Of a stretch of DNA of 14,115 bases, positions 6,601 to 13,862 are shown piece after piece. Source of the DNA: an uncultured Corynebacterium sp. (lineage in GTDB: Bacteria; Actinomycetota; Actinomycetes; Mycobacteriales; Mycobacteriaceae); NCBI RefSeq assembly GCF_946222835.1, contig NZ_CAMIHD010000031.1, positions 1-14,115 on the forward strand. Direction: 5' to 3'. The notes beneath the pieces are model-generated. The model made no database searches. It saw only the letters and a program-made list of their open reading frames with translations, and had not been told where the DNA came from. The position numbers were made by a program, and so were the translations under genes. The first letter of the stretch is position 1. Every line of letters starts with the position of its first letter.

Positions 6601-8434
6601 GCGCGTGCGGATTGGCGGACGCGAGCACCTGGCTCAGGCCCAGGACGCCCCCCTGCTTCGCGACGCCCTCGGCATCCCCATTCCTCCCGGCATCCCCGCC
6701 CAAGTGGCAACCATTTCTGATGCTTTGCCGCAGCTGGTCTCGCGCTGGGCGCGCACCCGCGGGCCCTTCGTGTTGCGCGATCTCACTGAGGCCTTCGGCA
6801 TTTCCGTCTCTGCCGCGCATACCGTCCTCGGCGCGCTTGATGAGGTAGTGGAAGGCCGCTACCGCCAGGGCGTCGATGAGCAGGAATACTGCGCCGCAGC
6901 GGTGCTCAAGACCATCCGCTCCCGTTCGCTCGCCGCTGCGCGTGCCGCTACCGAGCCGGTCTCAGGTGCCACTTTTGCCCGCTTTTTGCCGGAGTGGCAT
7001 AGCATCGCACCGGCTGGAAAGCGCCCGGCCCTGCGCGGGGCCGATGGTGTCTTTTCCGTCATCGAGCAGCTAGCCGGGGTGCGCCTGCCGGCCTCCGCGT
7101 GGGAATCGCTCATCCTGCCCGCGCGGGTGGGAGATTATTCGCCCACCATGCTTGATGAGCTCACTTCTAATGGTGAGGTGCTCATCCTCGGCGCCGGCAA
7201 GGCCGGTGCGGCAGACCCCTGGATCATGCTGCTGCCTTCTGACTACGCGGCCCAGCTAGCCCCAGAAACCGATGCCGAGGGCGTGAGCATGCTGCAGCGC
7301 GCCATCCTCGATGTCCTGGGCCGCGGCGGCGGCTTCCTCTTTGCCGATATCGCCGCCGAGGTCCCCGGCACTACTGAAGAGACCCGCGAGGCCCTCTGGG
7401 GTTTGGTGGAGATGGGCTTGGTGAGCCCCGATTCCTTCGCCCCATTGCGTACCCGGTTGTCCTCCGGCGGTTCGCGCTCAGGCCGCACCGCGCATCGCTC
7501 GAAGCGGCAGCCCACCCGCTCTCGCCTGCGCATGGGACGCACCTCCTTCGCACAGGCGCAGAACGCCGCGGGCGCGGGGACCCCGCCCGATGTCATGGGC
7601 AGGTGGTCGCTTGCCGTGCCCGCCGCCACCGATCCCACCTCCCGGTCTGTGGCACACGGCGAGGCCTGGCTCGACCGTTACGGCGTGCTCACCCGCGGCT
7701 CTGTCGTGGCCGAGGACGTGCTGGGAGGTTTTGCGCTGGCCTATAAGGTGCTCTCCGGCTTTGAGGAATCCGGCAAGGCCATGCGCGGCTACGTCATCGA
7801 TGGGCTGGGAGCCGCCCAATTTTCCACTCCCGCCATCATTGACCGCCTGCGCGGCCTGGCCGATTCCCCGGATGTCACCGGCTGGCCGTCTGGTACCATC
7901 GAGCCCGAGACCTTTGTCCTCGCCGCCTGCGATCCGGCCAATCCCTATGGTGCGGCCCTGCCTTGGCCGCAGCGCGACGACGCTGACGGCAAAGCCACCG
8001 GCGGCCCCACCCGCTCGGCAGGCGCGCTGGTAGTGCTTATCGACGGCCTACCCATCGCCCACCTCACCCGCGGCGGGAAAACCCTCACCACCTTCCTGGA
8101 ATCGCTGCCGGGTGGCATCGACCCGGCGGAGGTATATCCCCGCCTGGTAAGCGCGCTTACAGACATGGTGGCAAGGGGAGTGCTGTCCCCGTTGGTTATC
8201 GAAAAGTGCAATGGCAGTCCTATTCATAAGACCGATGCCGCCTCCCACCTGCGCGAAGCCGGTGCTGGAATTACTCCTAAGGGCGTGCGCATCTCCGCAC
8301 GCGCCGCTGCTCCGCGCCCCCCACGTGCCGGACGCCGCGCGAGCGAGGCCATCGAAGAACTCAGCTTTGATGATCCGCCGCCTGCACCGCGCAATAATGG
8401 GGGCTTCCGCCCGCGCGGCGGGTACCGCCGCTAA
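3635..8434 (+). CDS. lhr: ATP-dependent DNA helicase Lhr (long actinobacterial form)
   Basis: This 1599 aa superfamily 2 helicase has a full core: Walker A APTGSGKT (residues 45-52), motif II DEIH (178-181), motif III SAT (212-214), VFVNSRR (312-318) and motif VI QRVGRAGH (425-432). These are followed by the winged-helix and beta-barrel parts of the Lhr core and a long C-terminal extension. In mycobacteria Lhr is a 3'-to-5' translocase that unwinds DNA and prefers RNA:DNA hybrids, and the C-terminal part is a multi-winged-helix oligomerisation domain; I apply that by family. It is slightly longer than the mycobacterial enzyme (about 1500 residues). The extra length includes an acidic insert between motifs III and IV, a basic Ser/Arg-rich linker encoded around 7450-7580, and a Pro/Arg/Gly tail ending RPRGGYRR. 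Start 3635 was chosen from the leaderless promoter. It is followed after 18 bases by nei2. Confidence 0.95.
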   Translation: MPENILDRFRPQVAQWFRDVFAAPTAVQAQAWEKISRGEHALVVAPTGSGKTLAAFLWALNNLVEREGQLALPVGSGTAGSAAGVKVLYISPLKALGVDVENNLRAPLTGIARTAENLGLDVPDISVGVRSGDTPSAERARQVRKPPDILITTPESAYLMLTSKAAGILKTVDTVIIDEIHALAGTKRGVHLALTLERLQQVAGDFQRIGLSATVRPLSAVSNFLGGNRPVEIVAPAAEKKWQLDVHVPVEDMSDLPTPEQGSTIGEMTVDDAIGISSPSVDESALPTAKSIWPFIEDDLYAEIMAHRSTLVFVNSRRTAERLTSRLNELYAQEYDPDSLSPETRRDPAQLMKQVDVAGKAPAVIARAHHGSVSKDERAMTETMLKEGTLKAVVATSSLELGIDMGAVELVVQVESPPSVASGLQRVGRAGHFVGAVSHGSFYPKHRADLVQSTLTVSRMRAGLIEEMHTPRNPLDVLAQQTVAAVAAAGEDGLDADEWYEMVRRAWPYRDLAREVYESVLDLVSGVYPSTDFAELKPRVVYDRVAGVMTARPGAQRVAVTSGGTIPDRGMFGVFLYTGSGEGSGGAPRRVGELDEEMVYESRVGDVFTLGATSWRIEDITRDQVLVTPAPGHTGRLPFWNGDGAGRPYELGKALGEYRREVFSSPEIIADADDNARSNIVAYLQEQNEATGVIPDEKTLVLERFRDELGDWRVVLHTPFGRPVNSAWALAVGARVGERTGMDPQAVAGDDGIVLRLPEAESEPDGSIFAFDGDEIADIVAEQVGNSALFASRFRECAARALLLPRRNPGKRAPLWQQRQRAEQLLDVARKYPSFPIILETVRECVQDVYDVPALTEVMRELGHRRIRIAEVATEQPSPFASSLLFNYTGAFMYEGDSPLAEKRAAALALDPALLAKLLGTVELRELLDPEIIAEVHAQLQRTDPSRRARTTEEVADLLRVLGPIPVDELGEHTDVPLSALDQLGTRIMRVRIGGREHLAQAQDAPLLRDALGIPIPPGIPAQVATISDALPQLVSRWARTRGPFVLRDLTEAFGISVSAAHTVLGALDEVVEGRYRQGVDEQEYCAAAVLKTIRSRSLAAARAATEPVSGATFARFLPEWHSIAPAGKRPALRGADGVFSVIEQLAGVRLPASAWESLILPARVGDYSPTMLDELTSNGEVLILGAGKAGAADPWIMLLPSDYAAQLAPETDAEGVSMLQRAILDVLGRGGGFLFADIAAEVPGTTEETREALWGLVEMGLVSPDSFAPLRTRLSSGGSRSGRTAHRSKRQPTRSRLRMGRTSFAQAQNAAGAGTPPDVMGRWSLAVPAATDPTSRSVAHGEAWLDRYGVLTRGSVVAEDVLGGFALAYKVLSGFEESGKAMRGYVIDGLGAAQFSTPAIIDRLRGLADSPDVTGWPSGTIEPETFVLAACDPANPYGAALPWPQRDDADGKATGGPTRSAGALVVLIDGLPIAHLTRGGKTLTTFLESLPGGIDPAEVYPRLVSALTDMVARGVLSPLVIEKCNGSPIHKTDAASHLREAGAGITPKGVRISARAAAPRPPRAGRRASEAIEELSFDDPPPAPRNNGGFRPRGGYRR

Positions 8435-8443
8435 AGTCCCACT

Positions 8444-8448
8444 GGAGG
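8444..8448 (+). promoter_or_regulatory. Ribosome binding site of nei2 (GGAGG)
   Basis: A near-perfect Shine-Dalgarno core sits 4 bases before the nei2 ATG, in the 18-base gap after lhr. Together with the absence of a terminator, it supports co-transcription of lhr and nei2 and fixes the start. Confidence 0.75.
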
Positions 8449-8452
8449 TGTT

Positions 8453-9271
8453 ATGCCCGAAGGCGATTCCGTCCTGCAGCTATCCAACCGCCTGCAGTTC
8501 ATGACCGGACGCGAGGTCACCGGCTGCTCCGTGCGCGTGCCGCGCTACGCCACCGTCCACCTAGACGGCATGATATGCGAGCGCGTCTGGCCCTATGGCA
8601 AGCACCTCTTCATGCAATTCGACCAGACCATCGTGCACACCCACCTCAAGATGGAAGGTACCTGGGCCATCCACTTTGCAGGCGACCGCTGGCGCAAGCC
8701 CGGAGATACCGCGCGCATCGTGCTGCAGCTAGCCAACTCCCCGAGCGATATTGAGGTCGTTGGCCATCAGCTGGGCTTCGTGGATATCTATCCCGCCGAC
8801 CAATACCACCAACGCATCACCCACCTTGGACCGGATATTCTCGACCCCGACTGGGACCGTGAGGAAGCCCTGCGGCGGCTAAATAGCCGTCCCCAACGCG
8901 CCATCGGCGCGGCGCTGCTCGACCAGAAGGTCGTCGCCGGCATCGGCAATGAATACCGCGCCGAGGCCTGTTTCCTAGCGGGGGTGCACCCGGCCACACC
9001 AGTATCTGAGGTGGATACCTCCCGCATCCTCGACATCTCTCGGCGCATCATGTGGGCTAATCGCACCTCCCCGGTGCGCGTAACCACCGGCGTGCGCCGC
9101 GCCGGGGAGACGACCTATGTCTTCGGCCGCAACCGCAAGCGCTGCCGCCGCTGCGGCACCTTCATTACCAAGGGCGCGCTCGGCGGTGTAGATGCCGGCG
9201 GCGATGAAGGCGAACTCGAGCGCATCATCTGGTGGTGCCCGAATTGCCAGCCGCTTCACCCCGCGAAATAA
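8453..9271 (+). CDS. nei2: Endonuclease VIII-like DNA glycosylase/AP lyase Nei2
   Basis: This 272 aa Fpg/Nei-family base-excision repair enzyme removes oxidised bases, mainly pyrimidines, and cleaves the resulting abasic site. After Met removal the protein starts PEGDS, giving the catalytic N-terminal proline and the adjacent glutamate. PEGDS rather than PELPE points to the Nei side. The family core has HTHLKMEGTW, and the helix-two-turn-helix has GIGNEYRAEACF. The C-terminal zinc finger has Cys231, Cys234, Cys262 and Cys265, with a stretched, glycine-rich spacing between the two CxxC pairs. It lies 18 bases after lhr. The lhr-nei2 pairing is also found in mycobacteria, suggesting a shared repair role. 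The exact substrate cannot be told from the sequence. Confidence 0.93.
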   Translation: MPEGDSVLQLSNRLQFMTGREVTGCSVRVPRYATVHLDGMICERVWPYGKHLFMQFDQTIVHTHLKMEGTWAIHFAGDRWRKPGDTARIVLQLANSPSDIEVVGHQLGFVDIYPADQYHQRITHLGPDILDPDWDREEALRRLNSRPQRAIGAALLDQKVVAGIGNEYRAEACFLAGVHPATPVSEVDTSRILDISRRIMWANRTSPVRVTTGVRRAGETTYVFGRNRKRCRRCGTFITKGALGGVDAGGDEGELERIIWWCPNCQPLHPAK

Positions 9272-9282
9272 GATTCCCGCGC

Positions 9283-9288
9283 TAGTGT
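9283..9288 (+). promoter_or_regulatory. -10 box (TAGTGT) for yccF, leaderless type
   Basis: TAGTGT ends 7 bases before the ATG at 9296. The spacer is GGGGGAC, which could instead act as a ribosome site if transcription reads through from nei2. An in-frame GTG at 9287 lies inside the box and is therefore an unlikely start. Confidence 0.5.
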
Positions 9289-9295
9289 GGGGGAC

Positions 9296-9709
9296 ATGCG
9301 TACCTTTCTTAACATCGTTTGGTTTATCACCGGCGGGTTCCTCCTAGCCCTTGCCTATTTCCTCTTTGGCATCATTGCCTGCATTTTCATCGTTACTATC
9401 CCCGCGGGCGTGGCGTCGTTCCGCATGGCTAATTTCGCCCTGTGGCCATTTGGCCGCTCGGTGGTGCAGCCGGTGAAGGGCAGCAGCTCCATGTCCACCT
9501 TCTCCAATATTGTCTGGTTCGTAGTCGCCGGCCTGTGGCTGGCCATTGGCCACGTCACTACCGCGGCGGCGCAGGTAGTGACCATCGTGGGCATTCCGGC
9601 CGCGCTGGCCAACCTGAAGATGATCCCGGTGACCTGCTTCCCGTTCGGCCGCCGAATTGTGAACTCGGAAGAGATCCCCCTCGGCTGGGAGCCGATGGTC
9701 AAGCTCTAG
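9296..9709 (+). CDS. YccF-family inner-membrane protein (two YccF repeats)
   Basis: This 137 aa hydrophobic protein consists of two copies of the YccF domain. The first runs from FLNIVWFITGG to LWPFGRSVV, the second from FSNIVWFVVAG to CFPFGRRIV, and they are joined by a short linker (KGSSSMS). Each copy starts with NIVWF, has about two membrane-spanning segments with a proline turn (TIPAGVAS, GIPAALAN), and closes with PFGR. The protein should sit in the cytoplasmic membrane with four hydrophobic spans. The molecular function of YccF proteins is not established and I do not assign one. The gene begins 24 bases after nei2 with its own -10-like box. No clear terminator follows. Confidence 0.88.
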   Translation: MRTFLNIVWFITGGFLLALAYFLFGIIACIFIVTIPAGVASFRMANFALWPFGRSVVQPVKGSSSMSTFSNIVWFVVAGLWLAIGHVTTAAAQVVTIVGIPAALANLKMIPVTCFPFGRRIVNSEEIPLGWEPMVKL

Positions 9710-9818
9710 CTCCAGCTCGGGGAACTCTTCTAGGGCGCAGGCAGTAGCAGACGAGGACTGCTTGCGCGCGCTCGGTGCTGCACCCGGCGATGCCGCCAGT
9801 ATATCGGCAAAGAGCTTT

Positions 9819-10823
9819 TTAGTCGTCGAAGTCTGTGCCTGCCGCTTGGGCTTGTTTGAGCTTTTGCTGCAGCTGGGTTGTATCGCTGAACAGGTCAGTG
9901 AGTTGCTTCTTGAGCAGTTGCAGGGTGGCGGCAGTGCCAATGAGGCTGAACATGCCTGCTTCGCTGTCAAACTCGATGCCGTCGGTAGAAATATTGGATT
10001 CAAGCAGTAGCTGTTGGACTAGGTTTTCGAGAAAATAGCCGTTGGGGTTGTGTCCAGCTTTTACTATGGTGCTCACGACTTCTTCAGGCATAGCGTCTGG
10101 GGCGGCGAAGAGAGTAGTCATGCCGTCGAGCTCGGCGAGGTGGAATAGTGGCTGGTCTTCTTGAGGTGCCTCAGCAGTCATTGTGTCTTGCCCTTGCTCC
10201 TGATCGTCGCTGAAGTCGGGGTGGGCGGGCCGCGGGGTGTCGATCAGGCCGTGGTGGCAGAGCGCATCCTCTAGCGCGAACTCAATATGAAGGTCCTGGA
10301 GTAGACCCGCAGGCATGAAGTAGGCCCCATCGGGAGCTTCGTCAGCTGTTCCGCCTTGGGGAGGATTGGTGTCATGAAGGGTGTATTCAATATGCCTTTC
10401 TTGCTTGGGAATAAAAGTTCCGAGCTTGTCTGTCGGTAGCGCTTCTGAGCTTGGGACGAACGCTTGTTCTTCTGGGGACCATGGAAATGACGACCGGTAG
10501 TTAAAGTAGCGATCAAAGGGGACAGGATGTGGCGCATTCTTGTCTTTTACTGGGTAAAAATCGCCTCCCTTGCGGAAATCACTTTTGATGATTTGAAGGG
10601 GTGGGATAAGTAATTCATTCTTTTCAATAAGCGGGTACCACGTGGTGTCTTTGATATCAGAAACAATTGCCCGATAAGGGTGGATCATCGCGGCTGCGCC
10701 GAAGAATGCCTCTGTGGAGACCACGCCGACGGGGATGTATCCGAGGGTGGTTTTCATCAGGTAAAGCTGTCCGGCTTTGGGACGGCTGCCTTTAGAGGAA
10801 TCGAAGACTAATTTGAGCGCCAT
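9819..10823 (-). CDS. Probable polymorphic-toxin immunity protein (Imm26-like + Imm51-like fusion)
   Basis: This 334 aa cytosolic-looking protein has no signal or membrane segment. The C-terminal third (about residues 240-320) has the pattern I associate with Imm51: GHNPNGYFLENL at 257-268, then FDSEAGMF at 285-292, ending in a helix. The N-terminal part (about 8-130), with RPKAGQLYLMKTTLGYIPVGVV and later strands, resembles the Imm26 fold more loosely. An acidic Gln/Glu/Asp-rich linker lies between (about 205-235). The start at 10823 has a GGAAAG ribosome site and lies 16 bases inside the upstream gene, indicating coupling. The last residues are a coiled-coil-like Gln/Lys helix. The toxin partner is not in the window. 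Family names are from memory of motifs, so the immunity role is an inference; the reading frame itself is solid. Confidence 0.6.
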   Translation of the reverse strand: MALKLVFDSSKGSRPKAGQLYLMKTTLGYIPVGVVSTEAFFGAAAMIHPYRAIVSDIKDTTWYPLIEKNELLIPPLQIIKSDFRKGGDFYPVKDKNAPHPVPFDRYFNYRSSFPWSPEEQAFVPSSEALPTDKLGTFIPKQERHIEYTLHDTNPPQGGTADEAPDGAYFMPAGLLQDLHIEFALEDALCHHGLIDTPRPAHPDFSDDQEQGQDTMTAEAPQEDQPLFHLAELDGMTTLFAAPDAMPEEVVSTIVKAGHNPNGYFLENLVQQLLLESNISTDGIEFDSEAGMFSLIGTAATLQLLKKQLTDLFSDTTQLQQKLKQAQAAGTDFDD

Positions 10824-11974
10824 TTTCTTTCCGCCTCGAGAGTTTCTATAAGGTCTTCTTCTTCCGCGGAATCCCATAGGATTCGACCTTCGTGCCCGAT
10901 AAAAGATATGGCGTAGGCCGATTCGGGGATAGTGGCGAATCGGGAGGCAGAAAGCCATTGAAATTCTGGTGCGATACGAAATTCATCGTTCCTTACCGCT
11001 TTGCGCAGGAACTCAATTTGGTTGTCGAGGAGTGCTGGTCCCTTGAGGCTTAGATAGCGGTTGAACTGTTTGAAATTTGATGGGCAGATGACGTCGAGAA
11101 GACCCGCTTGGTCATCGTCGATCATGTCCAGCACATCTGGGTCTGTCGACTCCTGGTAGCGCTCGGCCTCATCGACTATGGGGGTTATATCAAGGTCGGT
11201 GGCGCCGAGATTGATGGCGATGGCGAAAAACTGTCGCGTTGCGGGGTCTTCGAAACTTGCAGTCGCAAGGGGCTTAAGTAGTTGGATGATCTGGTTGAGC
11301 TGTTCTGGAGTCGAGCGGCGTATGATCTCTTTGTGCCAACCCATTCCAAGGGCTGGGGCGTCAGGCAGTACTTGTTTGGTGAGGTCCCACACTTTCTCAT
11401 CGACACCAGCCACCGGTAGCACTGGGGATACTACTGTCTTTTCGGTCCCTTGGGGAACGCTTAAGCGAGATGAACTGTTCGGACTGTAGTTAGCGCGATA
11501 CTCACTAGAATCAGTGTTGCTGGGAAATGCCATCTCAATGACGTCGAGATATGAGTAATAGTCGCGGTTCATCCAAGAAATGCTGACTATTTCATCATCT
11601 TCGATGAAGAACGTAGTCCAATGCTCGTAGAGAACGATGATATCGTCGTAAACTATTGAAAAGGGAATTGAGGCCTTTTCTAGTTCTGCGCAAAACTCCT
11701 TTGGAGCTAATTTCAGCGGGATGTCATAAAAGGAATCCGGATTGACAACTTTGTCGATACCAATTTCCGCGATTACACCGTCCAGCTCTTCGATAGTGGT
11801 TGGCCGGGCAGGATCTATGAATTCTGCTTGGCCAATATGGCGCACGATGTTATCTGCTGGGGTGCTGAAATAAAAAGTTATTTCGTGAGAAGTTCTATTC
11901 GAGAGGTTTCCCAAAAGAGCATGGGCGTCCTGCGAAAAAGAGAATTGAGGTGGTGGACTTGACTCGAAGCGCAT
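10808..11974 (-). CDS. Hypothetical protein, 388 aa, upstream partner of the immunity-like gene
   Basis: I do not recognise a family. The protein is acidic and soluble, with no signal peptide, membrane span or catalytic motif. The N-terminal half is aromatic and beta-like (HEITFYFSTPADN, FSIVYDDIIVLYEHWTTFFIEDDEIVSISWMN). A Ser/Pro-rich linker (about residues 165-190) is followed by a helical segment (PEQLNQIIQLLKPLATASF, FFAIAINLGATDLDITPIVDEAERYQ) and a final alpha/beta piece ending ILWDSAEEEDLIETL. This looks like two or three small domains in a row, as in multi-domain immunity proteins. The ATG at 11974 has GGAG a few bases upstream; in-frame ATGs at 12109, 12082 and 12055 would add a Cys-containing N-terminus and are less likely. 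It overlaps the next gene by 16 bp and has a clearly lower GC than lhr or pgi, consistent with acquisition by transfer. Confidence 0.75.
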   Translation of the reverse strand: MRFESSPPPQFSFSQDAHALLGNLSNRTSHEITFYFSTPADNIVRHIGQAEFIDPARPTTIEELDGVIAEIGIDKVVNPDSFYDIPLKLAPKEFCAELEKASIPFSIVYDDIIVLYEHWTTFFIEDDEIVSISWMNRDYYSYLDVIEMAFPSNTDSSEYRANYSPNSSSRLSVPQGTEKTVVSPVLPVAGVDEKVWDLTKQVLPDAPALGMGWHKEIIRRSTPEQLNQIIQLLKPLATASFEDPATRQFFAIAINLGATDLDITPIVDEAERYQESTDPDVLDMIDDDQAGLLDVICPSNFKQFNRYLSLKGPALLDNQIEFLRKAVRNDEFRIAPEFQWLSASRFATIPESAYAISFIGHEGRILWDSAEEEDLIETLEAERKWRSN

Positions 11975-12166
11975 TTCTCTCCATTTCGGGAGTAATCGAT
12001 CTGGTTGACAGCCAGGACGGGCCTGTGTGCAATCGAGCCTACAGTCAAAGTTCATTATGGACTGTGGATACTGAGTAAACATCCTGTGATTGTCCGCTGA
12101 AAACTTCATGCAGGATGCTCCCTTGGAGACGTGTGCACAAAGGGTTCATCTCCGTGCATACTGTAG

Positions 12167-12194
12167 AAAAAATCCTCCCGGTGGGCCGGGAGGA
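12167..12194 (-). terminator. Rho-independent terminator of pgi
   Basis: A perfect 9-bp stem (TCCTCCCGG pairing with CCGGGAGGA) with a 4-base loop is followed on the minus strand by TTTTTT (12167-12172). It begins 16 bases after the pgi stop. It should insulate the downstream immunity-like pair from pgi transcription. Confidence 0.93.
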
Positions 12195-12210
12195 CGTCGC
12201 CAAGCAGTGC

Positions 12211-13848
12211 TTAGCGGTGGTTGCGGTACCAATCGATGAGCTCATCGGTGGATTGGTCGCCGGATGCGGCTTCCTCCTTGCCGGAGACGGCCGGCGCCAG
12301 GTCATTAGCCTGCTGCTTGCCCAGCTCCACGCCCCACTGGTCGAAGGAGTTGATATCCCAGATAACGCCCTGGGTGAACACGATGTGCTCGTAGAGCGCG
12401 ATGAGCGCGCCGAGGGTCTGCGGGGTGAGCTCCTCAGCCAGGATGGTGGTAGTCGGGCGGTTGCCTGGCATGACCTTGTGCGGCACGACGTCTGCGTCAA
12501 CGCTTTCGGCGGCGATTTCTTCTGCGGTCTTGCCAAAGGCCAGGACCTTGGTCTGGGCAAAGAAGTTGCCCATGAGCAGATCATGCATGGAGCCGGAGCC
12601 ATCGGCGGTGGGGAAGTCCTGCTTCGGGTGGGCGAACCCAATAAAGTCCGCCGGGATGAGGCGGGTTCCTTGGTGCATGAGCTGGAAGAAAGCGTGCTGG
12701 CCATTGGTGCCTGGCTCGCCCCAGTAGATTTCGCCGGTGGACGGGACGGTGACCGCGGTGCCGTCGCGGCGTACGGACTTGCCATTAGATTCCATGGTCA
12801 GCTGTTGCAGGTAGGCCGGGAAGCGGCCGAGGTCCTGCGAATAGGGCAGCACGGCGTGAGTCTGGGCGCCGAAGAAGTTGGTGTACCAGACACCGAGGAG
12901 ACCCATAAGTGCGGGGACGTTTTCTTCCAGCGGGGCGGTGCGGAAGTGCTCGTCCATGGCATGGAAGCCCTCGAGGAAGCGCATGAAGTCCATCGGGCCA
13001 ATGGTGCACATAAGGGACAGTCCAATGGCGCAATCCACGGAGTATCGGCCACCAACCCAATTCCAAAACGGGAACATGTTCTCGGTATCGATGCCGAACT
13101 CGGCTACCTTTTCTGCATTGGTAGACACAGCGACAAAGTGCTTGGCGACGGCGGATTCATCGCCATCGAATTGCTCGATGAGCCAGCGGCGCGCGGCGTG
13201 CGCGTTGGTCAGCGTCTCTTGGGTAGTAAAGGTCTTGGAGGCGATAATGAAGAGGGTGGATTCTGCATCCAGGCCATCGAGGGTGGCGGCCATATCGGCG
13301 GGGTCGACGTTGGAAACGAACTCTGCGGAGATGCCGGCGACCTCGTAGGAGCGCAATGCCTTGGCTGCCATGGCCGGGCCGAGGTCGGAGCCGCCGATGC
13401 CGATATTGACCACCTTTTTGATGGTGTGGCCGGTGTGCCCCAGCCAGGAGCCGGAGCGCAGCGCAGTGGCGAAGTCACGCATGCGGCCTAAGACCTCGTG
13501 GACATCGGCGGCGACGTCCTGGCCGTCAACGGTCAAGTCGCCTTCGACCGGGATACGCAGTGCGGTGTGCAGCACGGCGCGGTCCTCGGTGTTATTGATG
13601 TGCTCGCCGGCGAACATGGCATCGCGGCGGGACTCTAGATCTGCGGCCTTGGCTACTTCCACCAGCTGCTTGATGACGTCCCCGTCGATCAGGTTCTTCG
13701 ACAGATCAACGTGCAATCCGGCGGCGTCGAAAGTGAAGTTGCGGGCGCGGTCTGCATCGGCGGCAAAAAGCTCGCGGAGGTTGAGGTCCTTTTTGGCCTC
13801 ATATGCCTTCGCGAGCTCGCTCCACTGGGCAGATGCGGTGATATCCAT
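12211..13848 (-). CDS. pgi: Glucose-6-phosphate isomerase
   Basis: This 545 aa enzyme interconverts glucose-6-phosphate and fructose-6-phosphate at the top of glycolysis. Motifs include the sugar-phosphate-binding GIGGSDLG (from residue 150), SKTFTTQET, and the first family signature NWVGGRYS (GGRYS at 266-270). The second signature lies near the C-terminus, with FDQWGVELGK, where the Lys and the preceding Glu region are in the active site. The length matches the bacterial long form. The start at 13848 has an AAAGG ribosome site 9 bases upstream; an in-frame start at 13869 would lack one. The gene is followed by a strong terminator and lies 87 bases after the antiporter gene, so it probably forms its own unit. 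Confidence 0.98.
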   Translation of the reverse strand: MDITASAQWSELAKAYEAKKDLNLRELFAADADRARNFTFDAAGLHVDLSKNLIDGDVIKQLVEVAKAADLESRRDAMFAGEHINNTEDRAVLHTALRIPVEGDLTVDGQDVAADVHEVLGRMRDFATALRSGSWLGHTGHTIKKVVNIGIGGSDLGPAMAAKALRSYEVAGISAEFVSNVDPADMAATLDGLDAESTLFIIASKTFTTQETLTNAHAARRWLIEQFDGDESAVAKHFVAVSTNAEKVAEFGIDTENMFPFWNWVGGRYSVDCAIGLSLMCTIGPMDFMRFLEGFHAMDEHFRTAPLEENVPALMGLLGVWYTNFFGAQTHAVLPYSQDLGRFPAYLQQLTMESNGKSVRRDGTAVTVPSTGEIYWGEPGTNGQHAFFQLMHQGTRLIPADFIGFAHPKQDFPTADGSGSMHDLLMGNFFAQTKVLAFGKTAEEIAAESVDADVVPHKVMPGNRPTTTILAEELTPQTLGALIALYEHIVFTQGVIWDINSFDQWGVELGKQQANDLAPAVSGKEEAASGDQSTDELIDWYRNHR

Positions 13849-13857
13849 GATGGTTGG

Positions 13858-13862
13858 CCTTT
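13858..13862 (-). promoter_or_regulatory. Ribosome binding site of pgi (AAAGG)
   Basis: AAAGG on the minus strand lies 9 bases before ATG 13848 and decides this start over the upstream in-frame ATG at 13869. Confidence 0.6.

Noticed and set aside
9344..10003. Minus-strand 219-codon frame spanning yccF and the start of the island
   Set aside because: It is antisense to the duplicated YccF protein and overlaps the immunity-like gene in another frame; at most its middle part is a remnant.
11974..12109. N-terminal extension of the 388-aa protein to the ATG at 12109
   Set aside because: The extension adds 45 residues with scattered Cys and no ribosome site as good as that before 11974; it more likely holds the promoter region.
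12115..13491. Plus-strand open frame of 458 codons opposite pgi
   Set aside because: It is antisense to a well-supported pgi gene and crosses the terminator hairpin; no family features are seen.
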